DNA of 64,000 bases from Linnemannia schmuckeri (GCA_029449235.1 JANATG010000003.1:930001-994000), one strand, 5' to 3'. Counted from the stretch's first letter, positions 12,258-25,416 are shown. Notes: generated from the sequence alone by a model not told the origin. Translations and numbers: made by a program.

Positions 12258-13867
12258 GCGCGCTTGTCGTTTTAGACCCATTCCTTCAGGACTAGCACGA
12301 AGGAGAATGCGCATTTCAATATCGAACCCAGCGCGAACGACCAAAGCACAAGAATGAATGAACTGGAAGAAGTGAGGGAAAAATGGGTAGCCCCCCCCTT
12401 TGTTCGTAAGAAATGATAGAGTGAGGATGGATGCGGGGAAAAGATAATTGGTGTTGAGGAAATATGGAGTTTCGGGGAGAGTGAGAGCTAAAGAGTGAGG
12501 GGCATTACGGCCGTTTGTTGAGGTAAAATGAACGACCAAGAAGGTGCCTGGCCGACTGGCAGGGTGGGTGAAGCTCTTTCATCTCCTACCTAGCTTGATA
12601 ACTAGCGCGCTATTTACCTTTTTCATTTCTTTCTTTTGTTACAGCTTTTTTTCTTTTCGTCCTTGAACCCTTCATTGCCTTTTTGTGGTGCCTGTGCTTT
12701 TTTGGCTCATGGGTCCGTCAAAATATAGGGAGAGGTACTGATAATCACCAACAAGGGCTCTCATTCATCAGACAATAACAAAAGAAGTGTACGTGTGAGT
12801 TTGATGAGAGAAAAGAGAATGCGAAAAGGGGCACCCTAATTCACCATTTAATTATTACTGATGAGCCCATGAAATTAGCATGACCCTTTCCTTTTCCCTT
12901 TCCCTCCTCTTAATCCTGTCACTCGTTGGGCTCTTTGCCTTTTGTCCAGCCGGCCGGAGGAATGTCACCTCTTGTTTTTTTCTTTTGTTGGATTGGACAA
13001 TAACCTTCCCTTCTTCCTCCTCTTCTTCTTCCTCACCCTCCTCCGGGGGCAGCTCACATGCAGGGTCGCTCGCAACAACAACACACAACAAAAAACAAAG
13101 CAAAATTGGTAGTCATACGAACGTACAACAGGGTCAACTCGCTAGTTGCTCTCAATGACAAAAAAAGGGCAGCTCGAGCTTGTTGGTTTTGAAAGAGACA
13201 AAACATTAAAATGCCTCTCTCCAATCCTCTTTCCTCGCTTTCATTGGCATGTTGCGAAAGGGTGTCAATTGCTCTCATAATTTTACCCATCTCGTCAATT
13301 GGACGGACACGCCTTGCATTCATGATTGAAAATCACCGAGAAGGAGAAAAAAAGGGTTCGCGTGAAAAACAAAACAAAACACAAAAATAAACGGAGCAAG
13401 TACTACCATGAGGGGTTGCAGCCAAAAGAGCGGGTAACCGTGGTGCCCCCTTGTCCATACTGCCCTGCTCCATTTTCCACTAGTGCCATCTTTATTTTTA
13501 TTTTTAGATAAGTATAACAGTTCATCCAGGGTGTTGCACATGTAGCTGTCCATCTTGCATGCAGCATAGACAGGCAGCCAAGTGGGTAGCAATTATAACA
13601 CATACAAATGAGAGAGAGAGAAAAAAAAAAGCAATTGGCAGGGAAGTGTGAGAGCGAAACGTCGATCGTTTTCGTACTTGCTGTCCGGTATCCACTTTTT
13701 TTTGTTTTCTTTTTTTTTATAATCCCGCTGAAAGATGTGCAATTTGATCGTTTGTCACAAGTTCTCCTGCCCTACAATACCTTTCGTTATTTTTTTCTTC
13801 TAGCGGGATTCGAGATTGGGTGGCGGTCCTTTCATGTACATATCCCCACCCTAATGGCTCCCATGTA

Positions 13868-13870
<3 letters not shown>

Positions 13871-13910
<40 letters not shown>
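13871..13910. repeat. Poly(T) tract, 40 bases
   Basis: Uninterrupted T run in non-coding DNA. Confidence 0.9.
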
Positions 13911-13913
<3 letters not shown>

Positions 13914-15572
13914 TGAACAAAACTCCTATCGTTATGAGTCAAGTCCGCAACCTTGATCAGAACAATAATAGGAAACCAGACATAATGTCTTGGGGGAATT
14001 TTCCTGTTCTTGTTGGAAATCCATTCTGCCTAAACACTACAGACACGAGAGAGTTAAGTGGAAACATTCGCTGGCGGAGGAAACTATCTTCTCTCCACGA
14101 CCAACTTTCCTACATGGCTATACCATTTCTTTTCAATACCGATCGGTCGCTAGTGTTTTTGTGTCCAAGGTGCTTGTAGAATCTCATTCCCATACGGAAT
14201 GGTAAAGGACCACCGACACCTTCTTCCACACACGGACACACGCATACACGCACGTTCTTGCAATTACATGACGCTAGTTCTTAGTTAAAACCTGGACGTT
14301 AGCTGTGAAAACAAGAACGCAAAGAAGAGAGGCGTAGACTAAGGCGAGAAGGGAACCCATCTCCAACCTCTCTTTTCTTTCGCTTTAGTGTATTCTTCAT
14401 GGAAAATTTGAGTGCAAATAAATATCGCCCTTGAATTTTTGTATCAAGAAGCGATCCCTTATTTTATTTGCTATTGTCCCGCTTTCTCACATCCTCATCA
14501 TCCTCCTTCTCTTCCTTATACTTTTCATCCATCCCTTCTTGAGCTTCCCTAATCCATTGAGAGATGAGATAAGGGTGGGATAGTAAATAGACTCAAAACA
14601 ACCATTGTTGCATGCAACATGACGCGATATCTTTGGGTCAAGTGTCTCCCCTCTGCCCTTCGTCTGTTCTCTTTCTGTCCTGCCCTTCTTTTCTTCAGTC
14701 ATACTCACATACTCTCTGTGTGTTCTCTCCTTGTAAGATCGTTTCTTTCTCTTGAATTTTTTTTGGGTTTCGCACTAGTGCATCAACGATGAAGGGTGAC
14801 AACAGAGAAAAATAACATAAAAAATGTTAGAGGGGCTGGGGTTTTTGTTTGGTTGAGTCCGTCCATCCATGACTCGGGCACCTTTCCTTTTTGTTTATGT
14901 CTGCCCGTTTCATGCAGATTCTTCGAAGAAAAGAAAAAGGGGAGGAAAAGCATCGGGATGACACATAAGAAAGATGAAGTCCATTACACGCCTATGTTGC
15001 TATTTCTGACTGGAAATATTGGGCATAAGAGTACACAGGAAAGGGATACTTGCTTCTCAGAATTGTGAAGCAAAAGGAGAGGGGAATGATAAGCAAAGCA
15101 GAGCAGAGCACGAAAAAAAAATAGCAAAAGGTAAAAATGATCTCAGTAATACGCATGCGTGCATATGTGCTCGTTGCTTTGTGCTCGACTCGTTCGCACC
15201 GAGAGAAAAAAAAAACAAACTAATAACGACAATAGGCGGGGCCGCGATCAGATCGTTCCTACTTGAAGTGTGGTCACCAATCTACAAACAGGACTTAACT
15301 GTTCATTCAACCTGCCTAGTCTTACTATTATGGACTCCCGTCCTCCACGTTCAACAATCGTTCCCGCATCTACATGATAATTATCCATGAATCGGAACGC
15401 ATACATGAACCCGACCATTGTTTTTTGTTTCCATAGTCGAGTTCAAAAGGCAGAAAAAAAAAAGGAAAGGGTGGACAAACAAGCAAAATGATGGATAATA
15501 ACACTGAACGGAGGACAATCGTCATCGTTCTCTTTTTTACAGGCATCCGTCTTTTCCATCGCTTCCTTGTCC

Positions 15573-15626
15573 TCACCTCTGACGACAGCGACGATCCCTT
15601 CACCTCTGACGACAGCGACGATCACT
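15573..15626 (+). repeat. 27-base direct repeat, two copies
   Basis: Two copies in register of a unit beginning TCACCTCTGACGACAGCGAC. The unit is a whole number of codons and would read TSDDSDDPF in one plus-strand frame. The surrounding ORF is not otherwise convincing. Confidence 0.75.
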
Positions 15627-17764
15627 TTGATCCACTTGACCCCTGTACTATCCTCGCATTGTACGATAGCAACAATTGGTTCCCATCCTTCTTCATCCTT
15701 TTTTTTTTTTTTTTTTGTTTACGCGTCTTCCAAAGTATTTCATTAACTCCATTCTATGCAAACTTTTTCTCACGATTGGTCCCTCCTTGAACAAGGCATC
15801 CTGAACTTGATCATTGCAAGGCAAGAAAGGTACGTCACTTATCCCAATGTACTGTTCTCATGCAGTCTTGAGGTTGTACCCTCTCTGTTATTCAGGTCTC
15901 TCCATTCTCTCTCTCCTCTTGAACCCCCGATGGGGAGAGGTTGTCGTCACTGGGAAGAAAAAGGTTTCCGACAGTTGCAATGAGAGAGGATGAAACTGTA
16001 CAAAGAAGAAAAAAAGGTGAGCACAAGGTCAGGGTACAGGCAGGGTACAGAAGGGCAAGCGAGGTTACAGGTGAGATGGGCTCATTCAAAACTATCCTAG
16101 TCTTCTCTTCTCTTCTCTTCTTTCTATCCGTCTCTATCGTGCATCATCATCAACAACAGACACTCACTCACTCCTCATGAAAAAAAAATGGCGCACAACT
16201 CCGTTTTCTTTTTGAGCTCGGCTGCTTAAAGCAATGTGCGATGGGAGTGGGAAAGAGGTCCGCTGCACCCTATTCGTTGGACAGTCTGGTCAATAAGCAT
16301 AAGCGGCGGCGTTTTTCTCTGATGTTTAATAGTGATGTGAGTTGTGAGAGCAGTATTTGCGGTGTCAGACAATGGGCGTGAACGTTACACTGACTTCGTC
16401 ATTTCTTTTTCACATTTTTTTTTCTGTGGACACGTCAACAAAACCACAACAACAGATGAACACAGGTCGTCAAGGGTAAAAGAGAGAGCGAAAGCGGCTG
16501 TGTAACAGGTTTTTTGCACCCGTTTCTGGAAAGCAATCAGAGTGGAGTCAGTAATAAGTGGGAGTATGAAGGGGGAATGAGTTTCATCATTCTTATTTGT
16601 TTTCTATTTTGTTGCTACCTTCACATCAGATATCTCATACGGGTTGTATGCGCTTGAGGGAGAATGTAACAGGAAGCATGATTGACACCCGAAAAGGGGA
16701 GACAATACAAAAAGCCCCCCTTTCCTTTTCTCTCCTTTGTCATTGGCCATGTAAAGCAAGAAAGTAGGGGTGAAATAAGGGATGGGTATAAGGGTATAAG
16801 GATAGAGGATGAAGGAGTATAATTCATTTTAGTGCTCTTTGTCGGCTTGTCGCGTTCATGACGAGTATCCATCATGCTCGATAACAATCGGCGACATACG
16901 ACTTTTTTTGCCGTTTTTCTCTTTCCCACTCATAAGTGTTGCAACTTTACTACCCAGGTTTATTTTTTAAAAGGAAGCACGAGTGAATGGATGTGATTTG
17001 GGTTCAAACGGGGTACCCCCTGTGTTCGAATTGTATCAATGACGGAAGCCAAAGCCGAATAAAAAATATGCATGCATGTAAAGACGAAGAACACTCGAGT
17101 GGTACAACAATTAGAACTCGAGCAATGGGAAGAGAAAGCGAATAGGGTAAACAAAGAGGTAATGAAAATGCACATGCGTGCTCTCTGTCTCTCTCATTCT
17201 TCTCTGCTCACTTCTGTTTTCCAAACTAAGGGTAGGTGCAGCGTGCGTTGCATCATCTCTTTATTATTCCTGCCAGTCCAGCCAACAAGCATCATTTGTG
17301 TCAAATAGAACCTTGTACCCTGACCACTGATCTATACTCTGAGCTTTTTTTTTTTTTTTTTTCACAGGAACTCATACCCACACATCTGCCCTTCTGCATC
17401 CATCCATGTCCACACGATTTTTTTTTCCACTCCAAAAGAAATTTCGGCATTGCTCTCATTCACGAAAGAACATAACCTTTGATGTCAACAAAAAAAAACA
17501 ATGATGCCACCATTTATGAATTGCGCCGACCCTAAAACACACACACATTGGAAAGGAGCATGTTGAGTCGCATGACGATATCTTTTTTTTTTTACCTTCT
17601 TGTCTTGTTTTGTTTTCAAGCATCTACTCCTATGCTTACCTACGTTTTTGCTTACTCGTAATTTCCCCGTAGTGGTTTTACGCGTTTTCCCTCTTCTGTT
17701 TCGCTAGTCGCGTTTGTAAAATCCCATAGGTTAATTAACCTACACTGATATCGGCATCAGTATG

Positions 17765-17792
17765 TTTTTTTTTTTTTTTTTTTTTTTTTTTT
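17765..17792. repeat. Poly(T) tract, 28 bases
   Basis: Uninterrupted T run in non-coding DNA. Confidence 0.9.
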
Positions 17793-18257
17793 GGCGGTAA
17801 AATACACTGCTTTTTTGCCCCACTCTTGACCATATACTGGCAAGCCTTTTCACCAAAAGGTGTTATAGGATATGCTAGCGATGCATTAAACCTTATCATC
17901 CAAGAACAAGACTTCATGCTATCTCTGGTTGTCCTCGATATAGGATAGAACTCCCTTCTCCTTTCACAACATTGTCCGATTTGAACATCGTATTTCTCAT
18001 ATTCCCTTTTTTTCTCAGTCTCCAGGCTGTGTAATTCTAATAAACTCGACAAACGAGAGAGGGAGAGAGAAGGACGAACAGATGGAGGAGTGTCAGAACT
18101 CTAACCTGAGGAAAAAGAGAAAGAAGATAGGGTCGGGGATACCCTTGTTGGATATCATTACTTCGGAGAAATACTACAAAAATCACACTCCCCTCCCCCT
18201 CTCCCCTCCCCACCTCGATCAGAAAACAAACAACAAGCACAATCCAACTTGGCTGTG

Positions 18258-18288
<31 letters not shown>

Positions 18289-19986
18289 ACTAAGGTTAGG
18301 GAGAGGAAGGACTGGTGACCAGTGCGGAACTGAGCAATTGAAAATTGACGTGCAGGGTACTATATGCTATGTATGCAGTGGGAAAAAGGAGTATCTTTGA
18401 TAACATGAGGGTCTGAGAGAGAGGAACCGTAAAACGTTATCCGGAAACCGGGATCTCCATTTGCACCTGAAGTCGTCGTAAAACAGAAGCGCATGTTTTA
18501 GGTATAAGCATGCGGAAGTAAAATGTTTCCAGCAACACACTTTCTCACACCTAAATGTTTCATACCTCTCTCTTCTTCACCACAACCCACAAGTCCACAA
18601 CGGCGAAAACATACACAAAAAAAAAATGAGGCAGGGAGGAGAGCAAGTCTGGCAAGGAAAAAGGAAGTGTACGGCGGGAATGAATGGGAAGAAAATGCCG
18701 TGTATCTCGTGCATCACATATATCAACTATGAACGCAAGTACAGTAAAAAGGAGAATACGGCCTAGAAAATTCTTTGTGGTAGGCAGAAACGCCATGAAT
18801 ATCTGAAGACGGAGAATACCGTTCTTTTGTTTTCATGCGATTTTAAACAACAAAGGAACGGGCATTAAAGAAGAAACAAACTCGTTTTATTTTGAAAATA
18901 GTGCTATTACATAGAGGATTAGAAATTAGAAAACATGGGCAAGAAAGAAGGCTGCAAAAGAAAAGAAAAACAATAACGTAAAACAAAGAGAAGAAAAAAA
19001 AATAAAGATAAATAGGCGAGAAAAAAAAAGAAATGTCGTAAAGAAGAATTCATTATGTGGAGAGGGTGGTCGGATCGGAACAAATGAAGGGAAAGGGATG
19101 GGAGGGAGAGTAAGGGGCAGCGAGGAATGAGTTGGGTATAACTATGAGAGATGAATTGCGAACATGGGCCAACTCCTCGATGGCTGTGCAAACAAAAGGG
19201 GCAGAAAGAGATGTGAAAAATAAGTCGGCTGTGGAGAAGAGTACTTTTTGACCAGGAACAGCCAGAACGACAGGCAGACAGTCATCCGGCAGGCAAAAAA
19301 TGACAGACAGGCAAGCGTGAAATCATGGAAGTGGTACCCACAAAGTGGGGTCATGAATTGAGTACGGTTGTAGACATGTGAGTTGCTGAGATCCCTGCGC
19401 TTTCCGTTCGTGATGCTGTGTCCGAAACAGCACGCGCCGTTTTTGGATCTCCACTGGAGTGGTGGCATGACATGGCATTGGCATGAGCATAGGCATGGGT
19501 AGCAGGGCATCGGCATCCCAAGTTGAGTAGGAAAGAGCCACTTCTTTCCTCTACTTTCAACAAAGAGAGGAGCATAAAAAAATGAGGTAGCAGCTTCAGG
19601 GCTGGATCATGCTCTCCTTTTGCTGTGATGCATAGTCCCTGAAAGACCGAGATCGTTATTAGAAGGGCAAAAGAAAAAAAAAAGAAAACAAGAGGAAAAA
19701 AAAGCGTGAAAAGGGGGAGGGGAAGGGAAATGGAAAAAGGGAAAGAAAAGAAAAAAAAAATAACAACAAACAGAGAAGGAAAAGTATGAAGGGCTAGGTC
19801 AAGCCATTAAGGGACAAAGAGACAAAGGCCGCATGCGTGTAAGTGAAAAGGAACAGAATAACAACCAAAAAAAAAAAAAGAGCAAAAAAAGTGTCAAACA
19901 AAGAGAAAAGGAAAGAGGGAGATGGAGAAATAATAAAGGGAAGGGATCGTAAAAAAAGGAACAGATAAAAAAAAGTCGTCTCGATA

Positions 19987-20769
19987 TCATTTGGGGGAGT
20001 TGTTGGGAAAGTCATCTGCTTTGGGTGCGTCCTCAGAGCCCTCGACAATGGCGTTACGACGGCGGAAGGTGTAGTCCGATGGCGTATCCCCCTCGGTGGC
20101 ATCACCGCCTCCTGGGCTCATGTCTGCGGGAGCAGTGGTGGTCCCGCCGCCACCTCCTGATCCACCGCCACCACTGCTGTGAGTTCTTGCGCCACTAAAT
20201 GGGTTTCCCGATCGGATACTGCGGTGATGGGGCGATTCATCCATCGTCGTCGCATATGGATCGGAGGGCGAGAGGGGCGAGAAGGGCGAACCGGCCATGT
20301 CGATCCGCTGGATGAACGGAGGCAAGGGCAGTAGCAGGGGCGCGTCGTCTGATGGCTGGTATGAACGAGTGCTATGACCGACCGCATATGGTGCGGCACC
20401 GACTCCTGACAGGGACATTGAGCGCTCGCAGAGGCTATAAGGCTCTGAGGACTGGCTAAGGAACAGGCGACGCTCGCTGGAGAGGTTGTGTCGACGGTGT
20501 AAGGAAATGGGTCCTGGTCCTGCAGAGTGTGTAGATGATGATGATCCTGTTGTCCATGAAGAGTTGTTGTTGTCGTTGTTGAGTTTTGGATGGTAGTACA
20601 TGGTCATGTTGTCTGATGAGGCTGTGGTGGCGAGTAGTTCGGTGTGGTGCTCACGACGGAGCATCTGGTGTTTGCGTCCGACAACTCGTCGCACACGGAG
20701 ACAGTGCATGCGCGTGTCCTGCCAGGTGTTGCAGTCTGGATGAGTAGTCCTATTCCTGAGGCTGGACAT
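19987..20769 (-). CDS. Hypothetical Ser/Gly-rich protein, 260 residues
   Basis: Single uninterrupted frame starting at MSSLRNRTTHP, with a favourable CTCACA before the ATG, and ending PNNSPK. Residues 10-50 are mixed and basic, with two Cys and several His (NTWQDTRMHCLRVRRVVGRK), and look folded. The remainder is low complexity: Asn/Ser stretch, Ser/Arg motifs, a Gly-rich run near residue 205 and an acidic end. No domain, signal peptide or membrane segment is visible and I do not recognise the family. Unlike nearby pyrimidine ORFs, its composition is balanced and codon-like, which is why I accept it. An upstream non-coding exon is possible. Confidence 0.6.
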   Translation of the reverse strand: MSSLRNRTTHPDCNTWQDTRMHCLRVRRVVGRKHQMLRREHHTELLATTASSDNMTMYYHPKLNNDNNNSSWTTGSSSSTHSAGPGPISLHRRHNLSSERRLFLSQSSEPYSLCERSMSLSGVGAAPYAVGHSTRSYQPSDDAPLLLPLPPFIQRIDMAGSPFSPLSPSDPYATTMDESPHHRSIRSGNPFSGARTHSSGGGGSGGGGGTTTAPADMSPGGGDATEGDTPSDYTFRRRNAIVEGSEDAPKADDFPNNSPK

Positions 20770-21183
20770 TGTGAGCAGTGGTTATTGGTGGTTGTGGATC
20801 CGGATGAGGGAGATGAGAGGGAAGGATGATGAAAGAGAAGGGAGATATGAACTGAGAGGTATGAAAGAGAGAAGAGAGAAGAGCGAGAGGGAGCGAGAGA
20901 GGGAGAGGGAAAGGGAAGGAGGGGTGACTTCTAAGGTTGGTGAAAGGGGGGGAAAAAAAGGCAAAGTGAAAAAAAAAAAAAAAAAAAAAAAAAAGAGAGC
21001 AGAAAGGAAAAGGAAAGAAGGCAAAGGGACGGGAAGAAAAAAAGGTAAAAAGAAGCGGGTAAAACAGTGGGCAAAGGAGGGTTCGATTGATTGGAGAAGG
21101 AGGAGGGATGAACAAACAGGACAGGATGTGATAAAAGAGAGTGTGGGAGAGAGTGTGTGTGGAAGGGAGAGAGTGTGTGTGTG

Positions 21184-21184
21184 G

Positions 21185-21256
<72 letters not shown>
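21184..21256 (+). repeat. (GA)n microsatellite
   Basis: About 73 bases of GA dinucleotides with periodic GAAA interruptions, in the 5' flank of the minus-strand gene at 20,769. Confidence 0.9.
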
Positions 21257-23065
21257 CAAGTAGGGAAGAAGGAATGAAGGAAGAGGAGAAGAAAGATAGA
21301 AAGAAAGAAGAAGAATAGAGGAGAATAGAGATTAGTATGGTTATGGTGATATGGATGCAGTCCATCGGGGGTATTGATGGTGGGCTACTACAGGTATCTG
21401 TGCACAGTGAAGGTCTGCATTCATTGGCACTCATAGTCGCCACATCTAGCATTCCTTGCTTTCTTCCTTTTCTCCCTTCCTTTTTATACGACGACATTAT
21501 TTTCCTGGCGCCCGTGCCACAAGGGATGACTCCTGTTTATCCCAAAAAGAAGAGGAAGAGATGGTGTCCCCTCGCTCTCTCTTTGGCCTTCTGGCTCTCG
21601 ATTGCTTGCTTAATGCATTCTCTGAACAAAGCAAGAAGGATAACAATGATAGGAGAGGCATCCTTCTTTACTTTCTCTGTTCCTTTCCTTTCCTTTCCTT
21701 TCTTTCCTTCCTTCCTTGGCTTCATTTCATCCCCTTCCTACTTTCCTGTTTGTGCTCGTTCTTCTCTTTCTTCCTATTTGTGTTCCCTGCTGGCAAAAAA
21801 AGGGACATAAAAAAGAACAACCAAAAAGGGCATAATGCAGATTGCGCACCCGCATATCTCTCCTCCTCCTTGTTCTTCTCTCCCCTTCCCTTCCCTCTTT
21901 CTTGTTCTTCTTTGTCTCTCCTGATCAGTCTTTTCTCCTCCTGCTCCTTTCTACGAACCTCCACAGTCTTCGCCTCCTGCAACCACCTGCCTGGACTCCC
22001 ATTTTGGGTTATAGTCCTTCAAAGGGTGTAAATGGATACAGCCAGGACGGGACTCAATCATCCAATCGTCCACTCCTAGCATCGCCCTGTGTCTGAGGAT
22101 GAAATAAAGAAGGAAAGAAAGATAAAAAGAACAAAGAGAAGAAACACAGACAGACAGAGAGATAGAGGGATAGGATGGAATGCCTCCTGTATGGTTCCTC
22201 GCTGTTTGTTTGGTGTGCATTATATATCTTTTTTTGTCCGCATATCCTGATCGCTCTTTGGTCGAGGTGCCAATAGCAGGCTCAGAAGTGAATGGCGACA
22301 TGGCCAAGGCAGGATAGGGGTAAGGTAAGAAGGTAAAGAAAGACACGATCTGTTTCCCGTTGTTTCATTCCTTTTCCTTTCAATTACCTCTCTTTTTTTG
22401 TGTAAGGTAAGTATGTGGGGCGGTGGAGAAGGGTGTGCTTTGTCCTATTCAAATTACCTTGCGTTGAAGGCGGAGCAGGGAAGGGGCAGGGGCAGGGCAG
22501 AGGGTCAGTTAAAGAGTAGTGTGGGGTCAGGTTGTGGAATTGTTGTTTGTGTGCGTGTGTATGTGTGTAGGTATGTGCAGGGGTAGGGAAAAGGGGAGGG
22601 GAGCGGGTGTGGAGAAACGAATGGGATTGATTTTCTTAGCGAGAAGGTTGGGAGGGAAGGGAGAGCGGAAGACAGGGAGAAGGGAAGAGAAAGGATAGAT
22701 AATGAATGATTGAATGGAATGGATGCGATGTACGGAGGATAATGAAAAGGAAGAGGGCGAAGTGTTAACAAAAAGAAAAGGAAAGTGGGGTATTAAAAAA
22801 AAATGGAAAAGGGAAGGGAGAAAAGAGAAGAGGGTGAGAGCGAAGGGAAGAGAGAAAAGAAAGAAGAAAAAGAAAAGGAAGAGAAAGGGAAAAGGGAATG
22901 TGAATGACAAATAGCAGAGAGAGAAAAAGAAAGGCATGGAGACAGACGGACAGGCGGACACAAGGGTAAAACAAGAAAGAGAGAGGGAGAGAGATGAATG
23001 GGAGCGACGAGAAGAAAGAGATGGGAGCTGCTCCCTTTCGTTCAAACTCGGTTTATTCAGATCCA

Positions 23066-23085
23066 TTCATTCATTCATTCATTCA
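23066..23085 (+). repeat. (ATTC)n tetranucleotide repeat
   Basis: About five ATTC units in non-coding DNA. Confidence 0.7.
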
Positions 23086-23208
23086 GAAAAGTATACCTTC
23101 TGCACCGATACACCAGAACGATGTCTACGCCATGGATCAATTGTCATCCACAATGGGACATACACACATCGATTTATGCCATTGAGCAGATAAAAGAGAC
23201 AGATCATC

Positions 23209-23237
23209 GCATGGCATGGCCATGGCCATGACCATGC
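23209..23237. repeat. Near-perfect 29-base palindrome of CATGG units
   Basis: GCATGGCATGGCCATGGCC continues into ATGACCATGC. Its reverse complement matches with one one-base bulge in each arm. Three ATGGTCA/ATGGCTG direct repeats follow at about 23,242-23,270. Confidence 0.7.
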
Positions 23238-23371
23238 GCTAAATGGTCAATGGTCAATGGCTGATGGTAAAAGGTCAACAAGTGGATAATTGTAGAGCGA
23301 TCGAAAAGGGGTCCGATGATGATGGACAGAGACAGATATCGTGTATGAGTGGGATAGGCGGACATGGGAGC

Positions 23372-23373
<2 letters not shown>

Positions 23374-23420
<47 letters not shown>
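23374..23420 (+). repeat. (CT)n microsatellite
   Basis: About 47 bases of CT dinucleotides with one TTT interruption near the right end. Confidence 0.9.
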
Positions 23421-23423
<3 letters not shown>

Positions 23424-25384
23424 GTATCTGTCTCTTGTTGCTATTCTGTCTTGTCTGATTGGATTCGTCTCTTTTTTGTCCGCTCCTGGCCGCTCCCTGG
23501 CTGTTTGGCTGGCGGGACAAAATGAATTGTCTTTCCTATAGGTACCTGTATTCTCACATCTATGCTCCTCCTTGCCAATGCATGGATTGGTGAACTCTCT
23601 TCTCTCTCACTTTTTCTTTTCCAGTGCCCACTCATTCTTTATATCCTTCGCACTTTTCTTCTGCTTGTTTTATTTTTCCTTTCCTTCAAGTTTCTCATTT
23701 GCCCTATCCCGTTCAACCCTCCGTCCACCACCCACTTTCCTTCTTCGCTCACCCTACTCGTCAATTCTTCAACAATCGCAACACAAACCGCGGCATGTTC
23801 ACTTCATTTTGGGATGCACAAAGGAAGAACTCAAACAAAGCAACAATAACAATAAATCTTGTCCGCCCTTTTTCTGCCCCCTAACGGTTCATCCTCTTTC
23901 TCGGAATACATCTCTCTTGTTGGATGAAAACCGAACCCCACCGCACATTAAATGGACAAAAAGGGGATGGAGACGAAAACCATGGGAGCAGTAACAAGAT
24001 GGCCAAGGTTGTCGACGATGTGTTTTGCCCTCTTTCGCTCCTTTATTTTTTCTCCTCGCCTCATGGTCTCCACGATACCATGATCAGATGTTTGGTACTT
24101 ACCCTTGGTTTGAGCGGGTGTCAAAAAGTCAACGTAACGAGAGTGAGGAAAGGGAGGAAAGACAGAGGCCCAACGGCAGTAATGCGAATGGCAGCCTATC
24201 ATTGGACCCTTGTCTGGAGCATTGGTCGGATATCCGATTTTTGTTTGTGCAAACAGGAGAGAAAACCAAATGACTTTTGGCTAAGATTTAACTGTCCCTC
24301 CAAGCCTTCCTTTGTCCTGTTGTTGTTTTTTCTTCTCAATGCACCACTTCTGGTTATTCTCACTTTCTGCAATTTTTTTTCCAACCGAGCAGCACAGCCT
24401 GAGGTATAAACATTTGGGGGCTGGATCTTTGAGGAGACTGGGATAGAAAGAAGTCAATTGCGAATGCAAACCTGCCGAGTAATGGAAACAATATCGAGGG
24501 AGGTGGAGAGGAAGCACGGTCTACAGGGCGATGTAAGTGTTAAATAGAACGATAGAAAAAAACGACAACGACAACAAACAAAACACAAAGGGTGAGCGAG
24601 TAAAAAAAGCGAACAAAGTATCAAGATGTACAGGGTGAGCCAACAACCAACCAACAACAAAGGAATAAAGCATCGGCTGTTGCAGGAGAGAGCAAAGAGA
24701 GAGGAGAAGTGAACACAAGAAATAAGATCTGACGGAAGGGTTATATTCGTTGTGTTACACAACAAACGAGCGACTCGTTATTTTTTGGTTTTCTTTTTTT
24801 CTTTTTCTTCCCGCACAAATTCATGCACGAACTCCAGTCCCACATTCCTTCATATGGCTCTCTCTCTCTCTTTGGGGTCGACAAGGACGAAAAGGTCCCA
24901 GACCCGCTTTTGTTTATCCTTCCCGCTGCCCCTTCTCCCTCCTCATTCACTCAGTCACTCACTCGTACATACATACATCCTCTCACCTTCCACCCCGCCC
25001 TTCCTCCACTTCCATTATTTATTCCCAGGCCCTCTTCACTTTACTTTTCTGTTTGCCTACCTAACCCGCCTTTGCTTTTGTTTCTGATGGTCACTCACGA
25101 TAAAAAAAAATAGACAGATAGCTCTCTTACACCCATGAGCACGAGTACCATGCCCAACCTTGTTTGTCATGTTTGCCAGTTGTATTAATTGCGAGAGGAC
25201 GACGTTCTATGTTTACCATTCGGCGCAAGCCGATAAATCCTCACTGCCCCCATCATCGATGCTCAATGTAGAGGGAAGACGGTCTTTAGAAATGCTCATT
25301 ATGCTCTTTTCCAAAATAAAAGAAAGAGGTGAATGGTTTTCATTTCCCAGACAAAAAGAAAAAAGCTCTCGACCCATGGGTGTA

Positions 25385-25387
<3 letters not shown>

Positions 25388-25416
<29 letters not shown>
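25388..25416. repeat. Poly(T) tract, 29 bases
   Basis: Uninterrupted T run about 450 bases upstream of the beta-helix gene. Confidence 0.9.

Larger units (their letters stand above)
5499..19986. other. 14.5-kb gene-poor region
   Basis: I find no supportable protein or RNA gene here on either strand. ORFs are short, biased to repeat-like codons (Phe/Ser/Leu/Pro or Lys/Glu/Arg) and lack domains or phase-compatible neighbours. The plus strand is mostly purine-rich from about 5.6 to 11 kb, then pyrimidine-rich or mixed. It holds microsatellites, tandem repeats and homopolymers listed separately. It lies upstream of the Con7-like gene and downstream of the 19,987-20,769 gene, so it may hold long 5' leader exons, enhancer sequence or non-coding transcripts. 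Small multi-exon genes could be hidden, as SWS1 is further on. Confidence 0.5.

Noticed and set aside
12300..12345. Possible tRNA B box (GGGTTCGAT on the minus strand)
   Set aside because: No acceptor or anticodon stem can be folded around it and no A box is present.
15488..15790. 100-residue ORF containing the TSDDSDD repeat
   Set aside because: The rest of the frame is poly-Phe from T tracts and shows no domain or splice partners; only the repeat itself is reported.
20771..21277. 168-residue plus-strand ORF rich in Arg/Glu/Lys
   Set aside because: It is a translation of the purine-rich block and (GA)n repeat; any frame through such DNA stays open.
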